Virus record (IMG/VR): IMGVR_UViG_3300008107_000333
Coordinates: 1-26,450 of that record
Reading direction: 5' to 3' (one strand)
Source: a virus
DNA length: 26,450 nucleotides
Of this stretch, positions 1 through 7,027 are shown piece by piece; the first letter of the stretch is position 1, and each line of letters begins with the position of its first letter. Under the pieces are notes generated by a model, which ran no database searches, was not told where the DNA came from, and saw only the letters and a list, made by a program, of their open reading frames with translations. Made by a program: the position numbers and the translations under genes.

Positions 1-60
1 AATAAGATTTTTCGTGAGAAGCGGCAAGTTCGGGTTGCAAGGAGGAGGACGAATGGATGA
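1..60 (+). CDS. 3' end of an upstream gene (partial, tentative)
   Basis: Frame 1 is open from the window edge to a TGA at 58-60 and would encode a basic C-terminus ending in RVARRRTNG. It overlaps the ATG of the next gene by 8 bases, the same kind of junction seen throughout the window. Only 19 codons are visible, so this may be chance. No function can be given. Confidence 0.3.
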   Translation, partial: NKIFREKRQVRVARRRTNG

Positions 61-256
61 GTTGAAGCTGATCGACACGAAGGCACTGGCTAGGCTTCTC
101 GATAAATCACCCAGTACGATCAAGCGTTGGCGGCGTGAAGGAAAGCTACCTCCACCGGGCACAGGATTTGGGAAAGATTACTGGACTGTAAAGCAGATTC
201 GAATTTGGTTGGACCAAAAGGGACTATTTGCGACCATGCCCCAAAATAGTGACTAG
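53..256 (+). CDS. Small helix-turn-helix protein, excisionase/AlpA-like
   Basis: A 67-residue protein that fits a MerR-superfamily winged helix-turn-helix. Residues about 5-30 (LIDTKALARLLDKSPSTIKRWRREGKLPPP) read as the helix-turn-helix, followed by a short wing and a C-terminal helix with W-x-V-K-Q-I-R-I-W-L. This pattern is typical of phage excisionases and AlpA-like regulators, which bind and bend DNA or control early and late transcription. The start at 53 is chosen over an upstream ATG-less extension because GGAGGAGG at 41-48 sits just 4 bases before this ATG. No integrase is visible next to it, so a purely regulatory role is as likely as excision. Family call is good; exact role is inferred. 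Confidence 0.7.
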   Translation: MDELKLIDTKALARLLDKSPSTIKRWRREGKLPPPGTGFGKDYWTVKQIRIWLDQKGLFATMPQNSD

Positions 257-323
257 CTAGCGAATTGCGAAAATGCATGATGCGTAGTGGGAATATTCTT
301 TTTCGATCCACTGAGGTATTGGC

Positions 324-638
324 ATGTACAGTTTTGAACCCAGGTTGCCGGTCAACTTTGTTCTTCAGTTGGTGAAGAATCTACGGTCAGGCGACTTTGA
401 TCGCGGTGACAATCTGCTTCTCGTCGGCGCTATCTCGGGTGAGATCGGTGCACTTCTGAAAACTGGTTTCGTTATCTCGCTTGGTGCGGAAGACGAACTA
501 CCGTCCACGATTGATGGTTGCTTGTTGGCACTCGACACGCTGACGACAGAAGACCCGACAGCAGCGTTTGACCCTTCGCTGTTGATTCCGATTGTCTTGA
601 AGTTGATTGAGCTATGGCTAGCTCGTCGAGGTGGCTAA
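324..638 (+). CDS. Hypothetical protein, hydrophobic C-terminal helix
   Basis: A 104-residue protein that I do not recognise. The middle is acidic and has a glycine-rich hydrophobic segment (LLLVGAISGEIGALLKTGFVISLG). The last 20 residues form a strongly hydrophobic helix ending in basic residues (SLLIPIVLKLIELWLARR), which could lie in or on a membrane. The ATG at 324 follows GAGG at 313-316. Its stop (TAA, 636-638) directly abuts the GTG of the protease gene, so the two are probably translated together. A membrane role in lysis is possible but unproven. The 67 bases before it hold no clear promoter. Confidence 0.6.
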   Translation: MYSFEPRLPVNFVLQLVKNLRSGDFDRGDNLLLVGAISGEIGALLKTGFVISLGAEDELPSTIDGCLLALDTLTTEDPTAAFDPSLLIPIVLKLIELWLARRGG

Positions 639-1556
639 GTGGATTACACAATCCCACCCGATACGATTTACAACAACGACCTGTTTGCAATGGCTCCTAG
701 GCTTTGGCACTGGACTTCTGAGCTAGCCGAAAAGGTTGGCAAGATTGCAACTGGCAAGTCGATTAAGATAGCGATCGGAGACACTGGCTACACGAAGCAC
801 GTTGATGGTCCTGAACCAGTCGCTGCGAAGTCGTTTATCTCGGGTCAGTCTGCACTTCGTGATGGCAACGGACATGGAACGCATTGTGCTGGAACAGCAC
901 TAGGACGCAATGGAATCGGTGTCGCTCCTGATGCTGAATTGATTGTCTTCAAGTGCCTAAGCGACCAGGGTAGCGGGTCATCGACTGGTATCGCAAACGG
1001 TATCCGATGGGCAGCCGAGCAAGGTGCGGATGTTATTAGTCTGTCTCTCGGTGGTGGTGGTTCGGACAACGAAACGAACCAGGCTATCGACTACGCTTTT
1101 AGCCTCGGGTGCATCGTGAACGCAGCCGCAGGCAACGCAGGCTACAACGGTTCAAACACGATTGGTTGGCCTGCACGATACAACGGTTGTCTATGCTGCG
1201 GTGCGTATCAAGCAAGTGGGCAGATTGCGAACTTCTCAAGCGGTGGGAAGGAACTTGACTGGGCTTGTCCAGGGCAAGACATCATCTCTTTTAGTAAGAA
1301 CGGTAGCGGCTACACGAGCATGTCAGGCACATCGATGGCAACTCCGTTTGGTAGCGGTTTGTTAGCGTGCATCGTCGAGGTGATGCGTCGGCAAGGAAAG
1401 CCACAATGGAAGGCTACGGATGCGGTTCGTGCCTTCTTTAAGGCGAATCTAAAGGACGCTGGTGCACCTGGTTTTGATCCAAGATTTGGTCACGGCATTC
1501 CTGTCGCTGACTCTCTGCTCCAATCGCTGCTGCGGTCGGAACTGTTATTGGCTTAA
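639..1556 (+). CDS. Subtilisin-like serine protease (peptidase S8)
   Basis: A 305-residue subtilase with the complete active site visible: Asp48 in IAIGDTG, His79 in GNGHGTHCAGT, oxyanion-hole Asn166 in AAAGNAG, and nucleophile Ser232 in SGTSMATP. The order and spacing are those of the S8 family, and the length matches a bare catalytic domain. I see no signal peptide and no propeptide, so it resembles intracellular subtilases and would need release by a holin or by lysis, or act in the cytoplasm or on virion proteins. It starts with GTG at 639 directly after the TAA of the preceding gene. Seven or so cysteines (for example NGCLCCG) are unusual for subtilases. Possible roles are digestion of a protein-rich host envelope, virion protein processing, or defence against host proteins; the sequence does not decide among them. 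Confidence 0.95.
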   Translation: MDYTIPPDTIYNNDLFAMAPRLWHWTSELAEKVGKIATGKSIKIAIGDTGYTKHVDGPEPVAAKSFISGQSALRDGNGHGTHCAGTALGRNGIGVAPDAELIVFKCLSDQGSGSSTGIANGIRWAAEQGADVISLSLGGGGSDNETNQAIDYAFSLGCIVNAAAGNAGYNGSNTIGWPARYNGCLCCGAYQASGQIANFSSGGKELDWACPGQDIISFSKNGSGYTSMSGTSMATPFGSGLLACIVEVMRRQGKPQWKATDAVRAFFKANLKDAGAPGFDPRFGHGIPVADSLLQSLLRSELLLA

Positions 1557-1582
1557 ATTCTATTTTCTAAAAAGGTGAAAAA

Positions 1583-2263
1583 GTGGGAATGATTACCGAA
1601 TTATCGTTACAAGAACAAGTCGTCATCGGCGGCGAAAAGATTGCTGTTCACAAGTGGCAATTGAACAACCAACATTTGCAACAGTTTTGCTATGTGGTTT
1701 CTCGGTTACAGATGGCAATCCTTGAAATGGATTCCAACAACTCCACAGGTCAGATGGTTGTTGCTGACTCCGAGGCTATCAACTCCGATTGGACTCGTGC
1801 CAAGCTGGAGTGGGACTTGGCGAAGAAGTATCGTAATCTGGCACCTGCAGCGCAAGAAAAACTCTTGACTGTATTGGCAATCACAGACAACGAACAACTC
1901 AGGACTGGCAATGTCAAGTGCCGTCGAGTCATCACCGCTCTTTCGACTCTGATGCAAAAGATTCTGTTTAGTGACTCTGCCAAACTCCAGTACGGAATTG
2001 GTGACCGAGACATCACACGATTCGAAGAGCACATGCTTTACGTTGAAGAGCTGTTGCTGACCTACGTTGGTAACGGAACAGAGTTGAATACTGGGATTTC
2101 CATTCCTGCTCACGAGCATCTCGGTGTTGTTGTTCCACCCATCAACATGCACGAAGCGCAAATCTCGGAACCATCCCCAGGCTCAGTTGGTACTCCAAGC
2201 AAGGATTATCCTGATACTCCTTCGACTGTGCCACCTTCTGGCAATTCAACTCCAGTTAAGTAA
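1583..2263 (+). CDS. Hypothetical protein
   Basis: A 226-residue soluble protein that I do not recognise. Residues about 1-60 look like mixed strand and helix, 60-170 are mostly helical (for example TRAKLEWDLAKKYRNLAPAAQEKLLTVLA), and the last 40 residues are a Pro/Ser/Thr-rich tail likely to be disordered (PSPGSVGTPSKDYPDTPSTVPPSG). The GTG at 1583 is preceded by AAAGGTGA at 1571-1578; an ATG at 1589 two codons further in is an equally possible start. It lies between the protease and the first secreted protein with only 7 bases before the next start, so it belongs to the same transcription unit. Confidence 0.7.
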   Translation: MGMITELSLQEQVVIGGEKIAVHKWQLNNQHLQQFCYVVSRLQMAILEMDSNNSTGQMVVADSEAINSDWTRAKLEWDLAKKYRNLAPAAQEKLLTVLAITDNEQLRTGNVKCRRVITALSTLMQKILFSDSAKLQYGIGDRDITRFEEHMLYVEELLLTYVGNGTELNTGISIPAHEHLGVVVPPINMHEAQISEPSPGSVGTPSKDYPDTPSTVPPSGNSTPVK

Positions 2264-2270
2264 TTACACT

Positions 2271-2969
2271 ATGAAACCCTTTTTGACGTTAGCAATATGG
2301 TCGCTTTGTTCGGTTGCGTTTGCGCAGGTCGAAGCGATTATTGTTGCACCAGATAAAGCACTGCCAGGAGAACTGGTGGTGCTTAACTCTAGCAAGTCGA
2401 AAGGGGACAATCACAAGTGGATTACACCTGAAGGAATCTCGACGGCACAAGCAGGATGCACGGCGATTGACTCGCAAGTATTCTTTGCAACTCCGCGAGC
2501 TGGCAGCTACACGTTCTATCTAATTGTCAGCGACAAGACGGCAGCGATTGACTACGCGAAGCATACGGTGGTGATTGGTGATTCGGTTATCAACCCTCCG
2601 AAACCTGAACCGCCGCCAGTCACTCAACCAGGCGACTTTGCGAAGCTGACGCAAATCAGCCGAGCGAACAGCTTAGCGTTGAACGACCCGAAGACGCGAG
2701 CTTCATTGTTAGCATCTCTGAAGCCTGTTGTTGCACAACTCAAATCGCTATGTGATTCGAATCAATGCCCAACTCTGGCCGCTGCACAATCTCGCTTTAT
2801 TGGCACGATGGAAGCTGTGTTACTGGCTCGCCCGCGAGGCGAATCGAGGGACGCAAATTGGGAAGAGGTTTGGCGACTGCCGAACGCTAAGTTTATTTCA
2901 GACTCGAAAATTACCAGCGTCACGACAGGCATTGCAGCCTATGACGCAATCGTGAAAGGATTGGAATAA
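2271..2969 (+). CDS. Secreted protein with PKD-like domain
   Basis: A 232-residue protein with a classical signal peptide: MKP, hydrophobic core FLTLAIWSLCSVAFA, likely cut before Q-V. Residues about 20-110 read as an immunoglobulin-like PKD domain, with P-G-E-L-V-V-L-N-S, a central K-W-I-T-P-E-G and the late Y-T-F-Y-L-I-V-S-D strand. A proline linker (NPPKPEPPPVTQPGD) leads to a helical C-terminal domain with two cysteines (LCDSNQCP). The ATG at 2271 is chosen because it gives the signal peptide; a longer reading from 2124 would run inside the previous gene. Export of a phage protein on its own signal is uncommon in tailed phages. A periplasmic role in wall binding or lysis is plausible but inferred. 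Confidence 0.75.
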   Translation: MKPFLTLAIWSLCSVAFAQVEAIIVAPDKALPGELVVLNSSKSKGDNHKWITPEGISTAQAGCTAIDSQVFFATPRAGSYTFYLIVSDKTAAIDYAKHTVVIGDSVINPPKPEPPPVTQPGDFAKLTQISRANSLALNDPKTRASLLASLKPVVAQLKSLCDSNQCPTLAAAQSRFIGTMEAVLLARPRGESRDANWEEVWRLPNAKFISDSKITSVTTGIAAYDAIVKGLE

Positions 2970-3217
2970 TGCTGAAAATCATCAACACGCTCATCGCTTT
3001 AGTCGTACTGAGTACGATTGGCTACTCGCAGGAAATCGAGTGTCAAAACGGTCGCTGTGACGTTGTTCGAAAAGCGGCATCTGTTGCGGTGGCTCCTGTT
3101 GTTGTCGCTGCCAATGTCGTCGAGGCTACGGCTGAAAACGTCAAGACAGTCGCATGCAAAGTGAAAGCGAAGCGAGTACCTCTACTCCAGAGATTCAGAA
3201 AGTTGTGCTGTAAGTGA
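2969..3217 (+). CDS. Small secreted cysteine-containing protein
   Basis: An 82-residue protein with an N-terminal signal peptide (MLKIINTLIALVVLSTIGYSQ, likely cut after YS-Q). The mature part has a C-x-x-x-x-C pair (IECQNGRCDVV), an alanine/valine-rich helix (about residues 35-62) and a basic end closing with two cysteines (RKLCCK). No lipobox is present, so it is not a clear outer spanin lipoprotein. It starts inside the stop of the PKD-like protein (TAATG) and its own stop overlaps the next GTG (GTGA), so three membrane-targeted products are made in series. Function unknown; a lysis or envelope role is inferred from the context. Confidence 0.65.
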   Translation: MLKIINTLIALVVLSTIGYSQEIECQNGRCDVVRKAASVAVAPVVVAANVVEATAENVKTVACKVKAKRVPLLQRFRKLCCK

Positions 3218-3519
3218 CAGTCGAACAGAACTCACTCACGGGCTGGATGTTGGCAGGTATTGCATCAGTGATAGCAACACTTACCTCAACTGTCGCATGG
3301 CTGTTCAAGCTTCGTGAGAACGAAAACGCAAAGCATATCGAAGGACTCAAGAACGAAGTCGCAACGATAAGCCTGAAAGCCGACAAGTGCGAAGTGGAAC
3401 GGGGTGATCTGAAAACGGAGTGTGCGTTGATGCGCGGAAAGATTGAAGTCTTAGAGACGAAGCTTGCGTTTATCGACGTCAACGGAACGAAGTACGCACA
3501 CAAGGACGATAAGAAATGA
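3214..3519 (+). CDS. One-pass membrane protein with coiled coil (holin/spanin-like candidate)
   Basis: A 101-residue protein with one transmembrane segment near the N-terminus (about residues 9-31, GWMLAGIASVIATLTSTVAWLFK) followed by a long charged helix with heptad-like spacing (about 32-92). This is the layout of an inner-membrane spanin or of small membrane-anchored partners of phage lysins, but I find no sequence motif that fixes the family. It starts with GTG at 3214 overlapping the previous stop, and its own stop overlaps the next start (ATGA at 3516-3519). Its position after two exported proteins supports a lysis cassette. It could instead be a membrane anchor of unknown function. Confidence 0.65.
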   Translation: MTVEQNSLTGWMLAGIASVIATLTSTVAWLFKLRENENAKHIEGLKNEVATISLKADKCEVERGDLKTECALMRGKIEVLETKLAFIDVNGTKYAHKDDKK

Positions 3520-3722
3520 CAAGCTTTTTTATCCCTCGCGGTCTGCGAATACGAGATACCGATAGTTCCGCAACAGGGATTGTATCCACGCTGGTAGTCA
3601 CCGATGGGACGCTAACGATTACCGACAGTACAGCGACATTGAACGTCCCAAGAATCACAGTCGGAACAGCGGCACCCAGCGGCGGAAACGACGGCGATAT
3701 TTACCTACAACACTCCCCTTAA
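3516..3722 (+). CDS. Small virion/tail-fibre-like protein
   Basis: A 68-residue protein rich in Thr, Ser and Val with alternating strand-like residues (VSTLVVTDGTLTITDSTATLNV). Its end, ITVGTAAPSGGNDGDIYLQ, matches the common phage fibre phrase 'VTVGTTAPSSPxxGDIW'. The ATG overlaps the preceding stop. It probably contributes a small beta-structured piece to tail fibres or the baseplate. The family resemblance is a motif-level judgement only. Confidence 0.6.
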   Translation: MTSFFIPRGLRIRDTDSSATGIVSTLVVTDGTLTITDSTATLNVPRITVGTAAPSGGNDGDIYLQHSP

Positions 3723-3736
3723 AGGAATAAAAAAGA

Positions 3737-4156
3737 ATGGCAATTCAGTTTAACGTTGCGACTCGCAACGCACGGCTTGATACGATTGAATCGACGAACG
3801 GAACATCTTGTTCGTTAGAGATTCGTTCGGGAACTGTTCCTGCAAACTGTGCAGCAACACGAACGGGAACGGTCCTTGCGACAATTAACCTTCCATCGGA
3901 CTGGATGGCAGCGGCGTCATCGGGTGCAAAAGCAATCGCTGGAACATGGCAAGATTTATCAGCCGATGCCACGGGAACGGCGGGCCACTTTTGCGTATAC
4001 AACTCGCAAGCTACGAAAGATGGAACGACTTGCTTTATCCAAGGCACAGTTACAGCAACCGGCGGAGGTGGTGATATGGAAGTTTCTTCGACTTCATTTA
4101 CCTCAGGTCAATCTTTCACTGTCAGCACGTTTACCCTGACTGACGGCAACGCTTAA
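3737..4156 (+). CDS. Putative virion structural protein
   Basis: A 139-residue, Thr/Ser/Gly-rich protein that looks all-beta, with four cysteines. The phrase MAIQFNVATRNARLDTIESTNGTS is typical of phage structural proteins annotated only as hypothetical in tail-fibre regions. AAAGGA about 11 bases before the ATG serves as a ribosome binding site. The 82 bases between this gene and the next (4157-4238) hold no hairpin or promoter that I can see, only AGAGG before the next ATG. Confidence 0.6.
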   Translation: MAIQFNVATRNARLDTIESTNGTSCSLEIRSGTVPANCAATRTGTVLATINLPSDWMAAASSGAKAIAGTWQDLSADATGTAGHFCVYNSQATKDGTTCFIQGTVTATGGGGDMEVSSTSFTSGQSFTVSTFTLTDGNA

Positions 4157-4238
4157 TTAGCAGCAATCAAAACAGAGATTGCCAAGCCTGAGTATCTAGA
4201 ATCATCGTAACACCAATGCCACCAGAGGCACAATAAAC

Positions 4239-5537
4239 ATGCTGCTAACTTCCACCAGCGATAAACTCCGATTGGTCACTGCCGTAGCTGGTGATGTTCG
4301 TGTGCAAGCTAGCTACGTGGATCTCTCCGGTAGCACAGTAACACCGGGTCGGCTCAACAGCTCGATTAGCACAGCAACCACGACGGATATAGTTGCAAGT
4401 CCTGCCAGTAGCACTCAACGGAAAATCAAGTACGTTTCTATTTGGAACGACTCCAGCAGTGCAACCAATTCCGTTACAGTGCAGCACACAGACGGAACGA
4501 CAGTTGTCGATATTTATGTCGTCAGTCTGCCGAGCCAATCTGGTTTGACCTACGTCGATGGACAGGGCTGGACTGTCATCGGCAATTCTCGACCGACCAA
4601 CATTCAAACCTTCAGTGCATCCGGCACTTGGAACAAGCCAACTAGCTTTAATGCGTCGGTGGTTTTAGTTCGCGTCTGGGGCGCAGGTGGTGGTGGTGGT
4701 GGAGGTTCCTCGCTTGCGACTGCGACAGTGACTAAAGGTGGAGGTGGCGGTGGTGGAGGATGTTTCGTTGAAAGGATATTTAGAGCATCTGACCTTGGAA
4801 ACGATGAGACTGTGACGATTGGTGCAGGCGGTTCTGTTGGTGCTGGTGGTACGGCAGGAGCAGCAGGTAGTGACGGTGGAATAGGAGGCAATACAACCTT
4901 CGGATCTCTTCTAACGGCCTACGGCGGTGGTGGCGGTCGGGGTGGGCAAATCTCGGCACTTGCAACCGGTGGCGGTGGAGGTGGCGGTGGTCACTCCGCA
5001 GGCACATCGGCAAGTGCTGCGGTTGGCGGCTCAGGCGGTCAGCCAGCGTCAGCAGGCCCCGGCTTCGACATGCAAGGCATCAACGGAACGATTGGTTCTG
5101 GCAGCACACATTACGCACCTCTTGGCGGCGGTGCTGGCGGAGGATCGTCCACAACCGCTGCTACCACGACGGGAGGCGGGGCGCTGTTCGGTGGTGGTGG
5201 TGGTGGCTCGGGAGGAGGTACGTCTGCGGTCCCTGCGGTCGTCGCCCCATCTGCTGGAGGCGGGCCTTCATCGAGTATTGGAACAGGAGGTGCGGCTGGT
5301 GCATCCGGCGGGCCTCCGACCGCAGGCGATGCAGGAGCACCAAGCAACGGACTGGTCGGTGGTGCAGGTGGTGGAGGTGGTGGTTCGACCGTTCAGGCTT
5401 CCACGAACGGAGCTGCAGGTGGTGCTGGCGGGCTTGGTGGTGGTGGAGGCGGTGGTGGTGGTCGTGGCAGCAATCCAGGACTTGGTGGTGCTGGTGGTGT
5501 CGGTGGTGCTGGATACTGTGTCGTAATCTCTTGGTGA
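4239..5537 (+). CDS. Glycine-rich tail fibre/adhesin-like protein, copy 1
   Basis: A 432-residue protein in two parts. Residues 1 to about 125 form a beta-sandwich-like module (SYVDLSGSTVTPGRLN, IKYVSIWNDSS, VQHTDGTTVVDIYVV) that occurs widely in phage virion proteins. From about residue 145 to the end it is glycine-rich, with many runs of 4-8 glycines, broken by short non-glycine stretches, ending in GYCVVISW. Such domains resemble the glycine-rich adhesin tips of phage fibres, where polyglycine helices pack together and variable loops bind the host receptor. Nothing enzymatic is visible. It is followed 3 bases later by a paralogue of the same layout. Family level call is good; receptor binding is inferred. 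Confidence 0.75.
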   Translation: MLLTSTSDKLRLVTAVAGDVRVQASYVDLSGSTVTPGRLNSSISTATTTDIVASPASSTQRKIKYVSIWNDSSSATNSVTVQHTDGTTVVDIYVVSLPSQSGLTYVDGQGWTVIGNSRPTNIQTFSASGTWNKPTSFNASVVLVRVWGAGGGGGGGSSLATATVTKGGGGGGGGCFVERIFRASDLGNDETVTIGAGGSVGAGGTAGAAGSDGGIGGNTTFGSLLTAYGGGGGRGGQISALATGGGGGGGGHSAGTSASAAVGGSGGQPASAGPGFDMQGINGTIGSGSTHYAPLGGGAGGGSSTTAATTTGGGALFGGGGGGSGGGTSAVPAVVAPSAGGGPSSSIGTGGAAGASGGPPTAGDAGAPSNGLVGGAGGGGGGSTVQASTNGAAGGAGGLGGGGGGGGGRGSNPGLGGAGGVGGAGYCVVISW

Positions 5538-5540
5538 AAA

Positions 5541-6836
5541 ATGTACTTAACCACAACCAGCGACAAAATCAGAGTCACGACGAGTTCAGCGAACAGCGTC
5601 CTAGTTCACGCTTCTTACGTGGACCTGTCTGGAAGTACGGTCACACCGGGCAGGCTTAACACCAGCATAGCAGCAGCAACCACAACTGATGTAGTCGTCA
5701 GCCCCAGTGGAAGCGACACCCGAGTTGTAAAGTTTCTATCGGTCTGGAACGACCATGCATCAGCGGCTCAGACAATTACAGTTTTGCACACAGACGGAAC
5801 AACTACAGCGGATTTGTGGAGTGGTAGTGTTCCTGCTCAGTCGGGATTGATATTCGACGACTCGATTGGGTGGAAAGTATCCAGTCCTTTTCCCTCGGCC
5901 GACATCCAGACTTTTGACTACCCAGGTGGGGATTGGATCAAGCCTACTGGTCCACGCACAGGATTAACTTTGGTACGGCTTTGGGGAGGTGGAGGTGGTG
6001 GTGCCGGCGGGGCCTCTCTTGCTACGGCAGCGGTCGCAAAAGGCGGCGGTGGCGGCGGTGGAGGCGGGTGTATCAGTCAGCTTTTCCTGACGGAAGAACT
6101 GCCTGACACCTTGCGTGTGAACATCGGTTTTATGGGGCTGGGTGGTGCTGGTGGGCTTGCAGGTGCAGCAGGCTTTTCCCCGACCTCTGGCGGCAATTCG
6201 GTTGTGCGATCCCCGACAACAATTTTTTTAACAGCCTACGGCGGTGCTGGCGGCATAGCAGGGCAGATTACAGCTACGGCTACAAGCGGCGGGACAGGAA
6301 GTGGAATCCACAACGTCACCGGAGTAGTGTCTGGTGTGGCAGCATCGGGGCAAGGGGTATCGGGCAGCAACTCAAGTGCATTCGGCCCTGCATGGGAAGG
6401 CGGCGGTGGGGGCGGCGGTTCAAACAACAGTGCGACCGTACCTTTGGTGACCGCAGGTGGCAATTCTCGATTTGGCGGTGGTGGCGGCGGCTCAGGCGGG
6501 TGTCACAGCAACGTCCCTGCCAACGTAGACGCATCGGCTGGCGGTGGCACTGGCAACAGTGTTGGAGCTACAGCGGGCGGGCTTGGCGGTGTAGCTGGCA
6601 CGAGCGGCGCATCTCCAACGGCAGGAGCAAACGGCATCGATACTAACGGCATCGTAGGTGGCACTGGTGGAGGTGGTGGAGGCACAACTGTCACAGCTTC
6701 AACGGCTGGAGCAAACGGTGGCAACGGTGGCAAGGGTGGAGGCGGCGGCGGCGGCGGCGGTGTCGGCATGAACCCCGGCATCGGCGGTGCAGGTGGCAAC
6801 GGAGGCAACGGCTACGGAATCATCATCTCATGGTAG
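5541..6836 (+). CDS. Glycine-rich tail fibre/adhesin-like protein, copy 2
   Basis: A 431-residue paralogue of the preceding gene with the same layout. The N-terminal module (SYVDLSGSTVTPGRLNTSI, VWNDHASA, VLHTDGTT) aligns along its length, and the C-terminal glycine-rich part ends in GNGGNGYGIIISW. The glycine runs are conserved while the loops between them differ (for example SQLFLTEELPDTLRVNIGFMGL against the ERIFRASDLGNDETVTIGAGG of copy 1). This is the pattern expected of duplicated receptor-binding tips that have diverged. Its stop overlaps the next ATG by 7 bases. Confidence 0.75.
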   Translation: MYLTTTSDKIRVTTSSANSVLVHASYVDLSGSTVTPGRLNTSIAAATTTDVVVSPSGSDTRVVKFLSVWNDHASAAQTITVLHTDGTTTADLWSGSVPAQSGLIFDDSIGWKVSSPFPSADIQTFDYPGGDWIKPTGPRTGLTLVRLWGGGGGGAGGASLATAAVAKGGGGGGGGGCISQLFLTEELPDTLRVNIGFMGLGGAGGLAGAAGFSPTSGGNSVVRSPTTIFLTAYGGAGGIAGQITATATSGGTGSGIHNVTGVVSGVAASGQGVSGSNSSAFGPAWEGGGGGGGSNNSATVPLVTAGGNSRFGGGGGGSGGCHSNVPANVDASAGGGTGNSVGATAGGLGGVAGTSGASPTAGANGIDTNGIVGGTGGGGGGTTVTASTAGANGGNGGKGGGGGGGGGVGMNPGIGGAGGNGGNGYGIIISW

Positions 6837-7027
6837 ACCGATGGGCATTACTCACAGCAGCAGGTCACGTCTTCAACGTGTGCGTTTGGGATGGGGTTGA
6901 AGTTTGGACTCCACCGAGCTTTTTGACTGTGATTGAGTGCCCTGACTACGCTGGCCCAGGTTGGCAATACGTCGATTTAGTGTGGTCTTTAATACCTCCT
7001 CCTCCTGAAGAAGGTGGGGGCGACTGA
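6830..7027 (+). CDS. Small hypothetical protein, possible fibre accessory
   Basis: A 65-residue protein rich in Trp and Pro (WALLTAAGHVFNVCVWDGVEVWTPP) with a C-terminal PPPPEEGGGD tail. The opening resembles small phage proteins that begin with an ordinary 'xxAxV.NvivwDG' strand-turn-strand and sit beside fibre genes. It overlaps copy 2 at its start (ATGGTAG) and shares one base with the next gene (TGATGG). Possible fibre chaperone or small virion protein; not recognised with certainty. Confidence 0.55.
   Translation: MVDRWALLTAAGHVFNVCVWDGVEVWTPPSFLTVIECPDYAGPGWQYVDLVWSLIPPPPEEGGGD

Noticed and set aside
1706-2161. 151-codon minus-strand frame opposite the hypothetical gene
   Set aside because: Opposite to a gene with good junctions on the + strand; no recognisable protein and no minus-strand operon nearby.
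4927-5526. 199-codon + frame rich in Val and Ala inside adhesin copy 1
   Set aside because: It is the shifted reading of GGT-rich repeats (GTG, GTC codons) and lies wholly within a better gene.
4604-5578. Proline-rich and histidine-rich minus-strand frames (also 6236-6808)
   Set aside because: They are the mirror of GGN glycine codons in the two adhesin genes on the + strand; no start signals or known domains.
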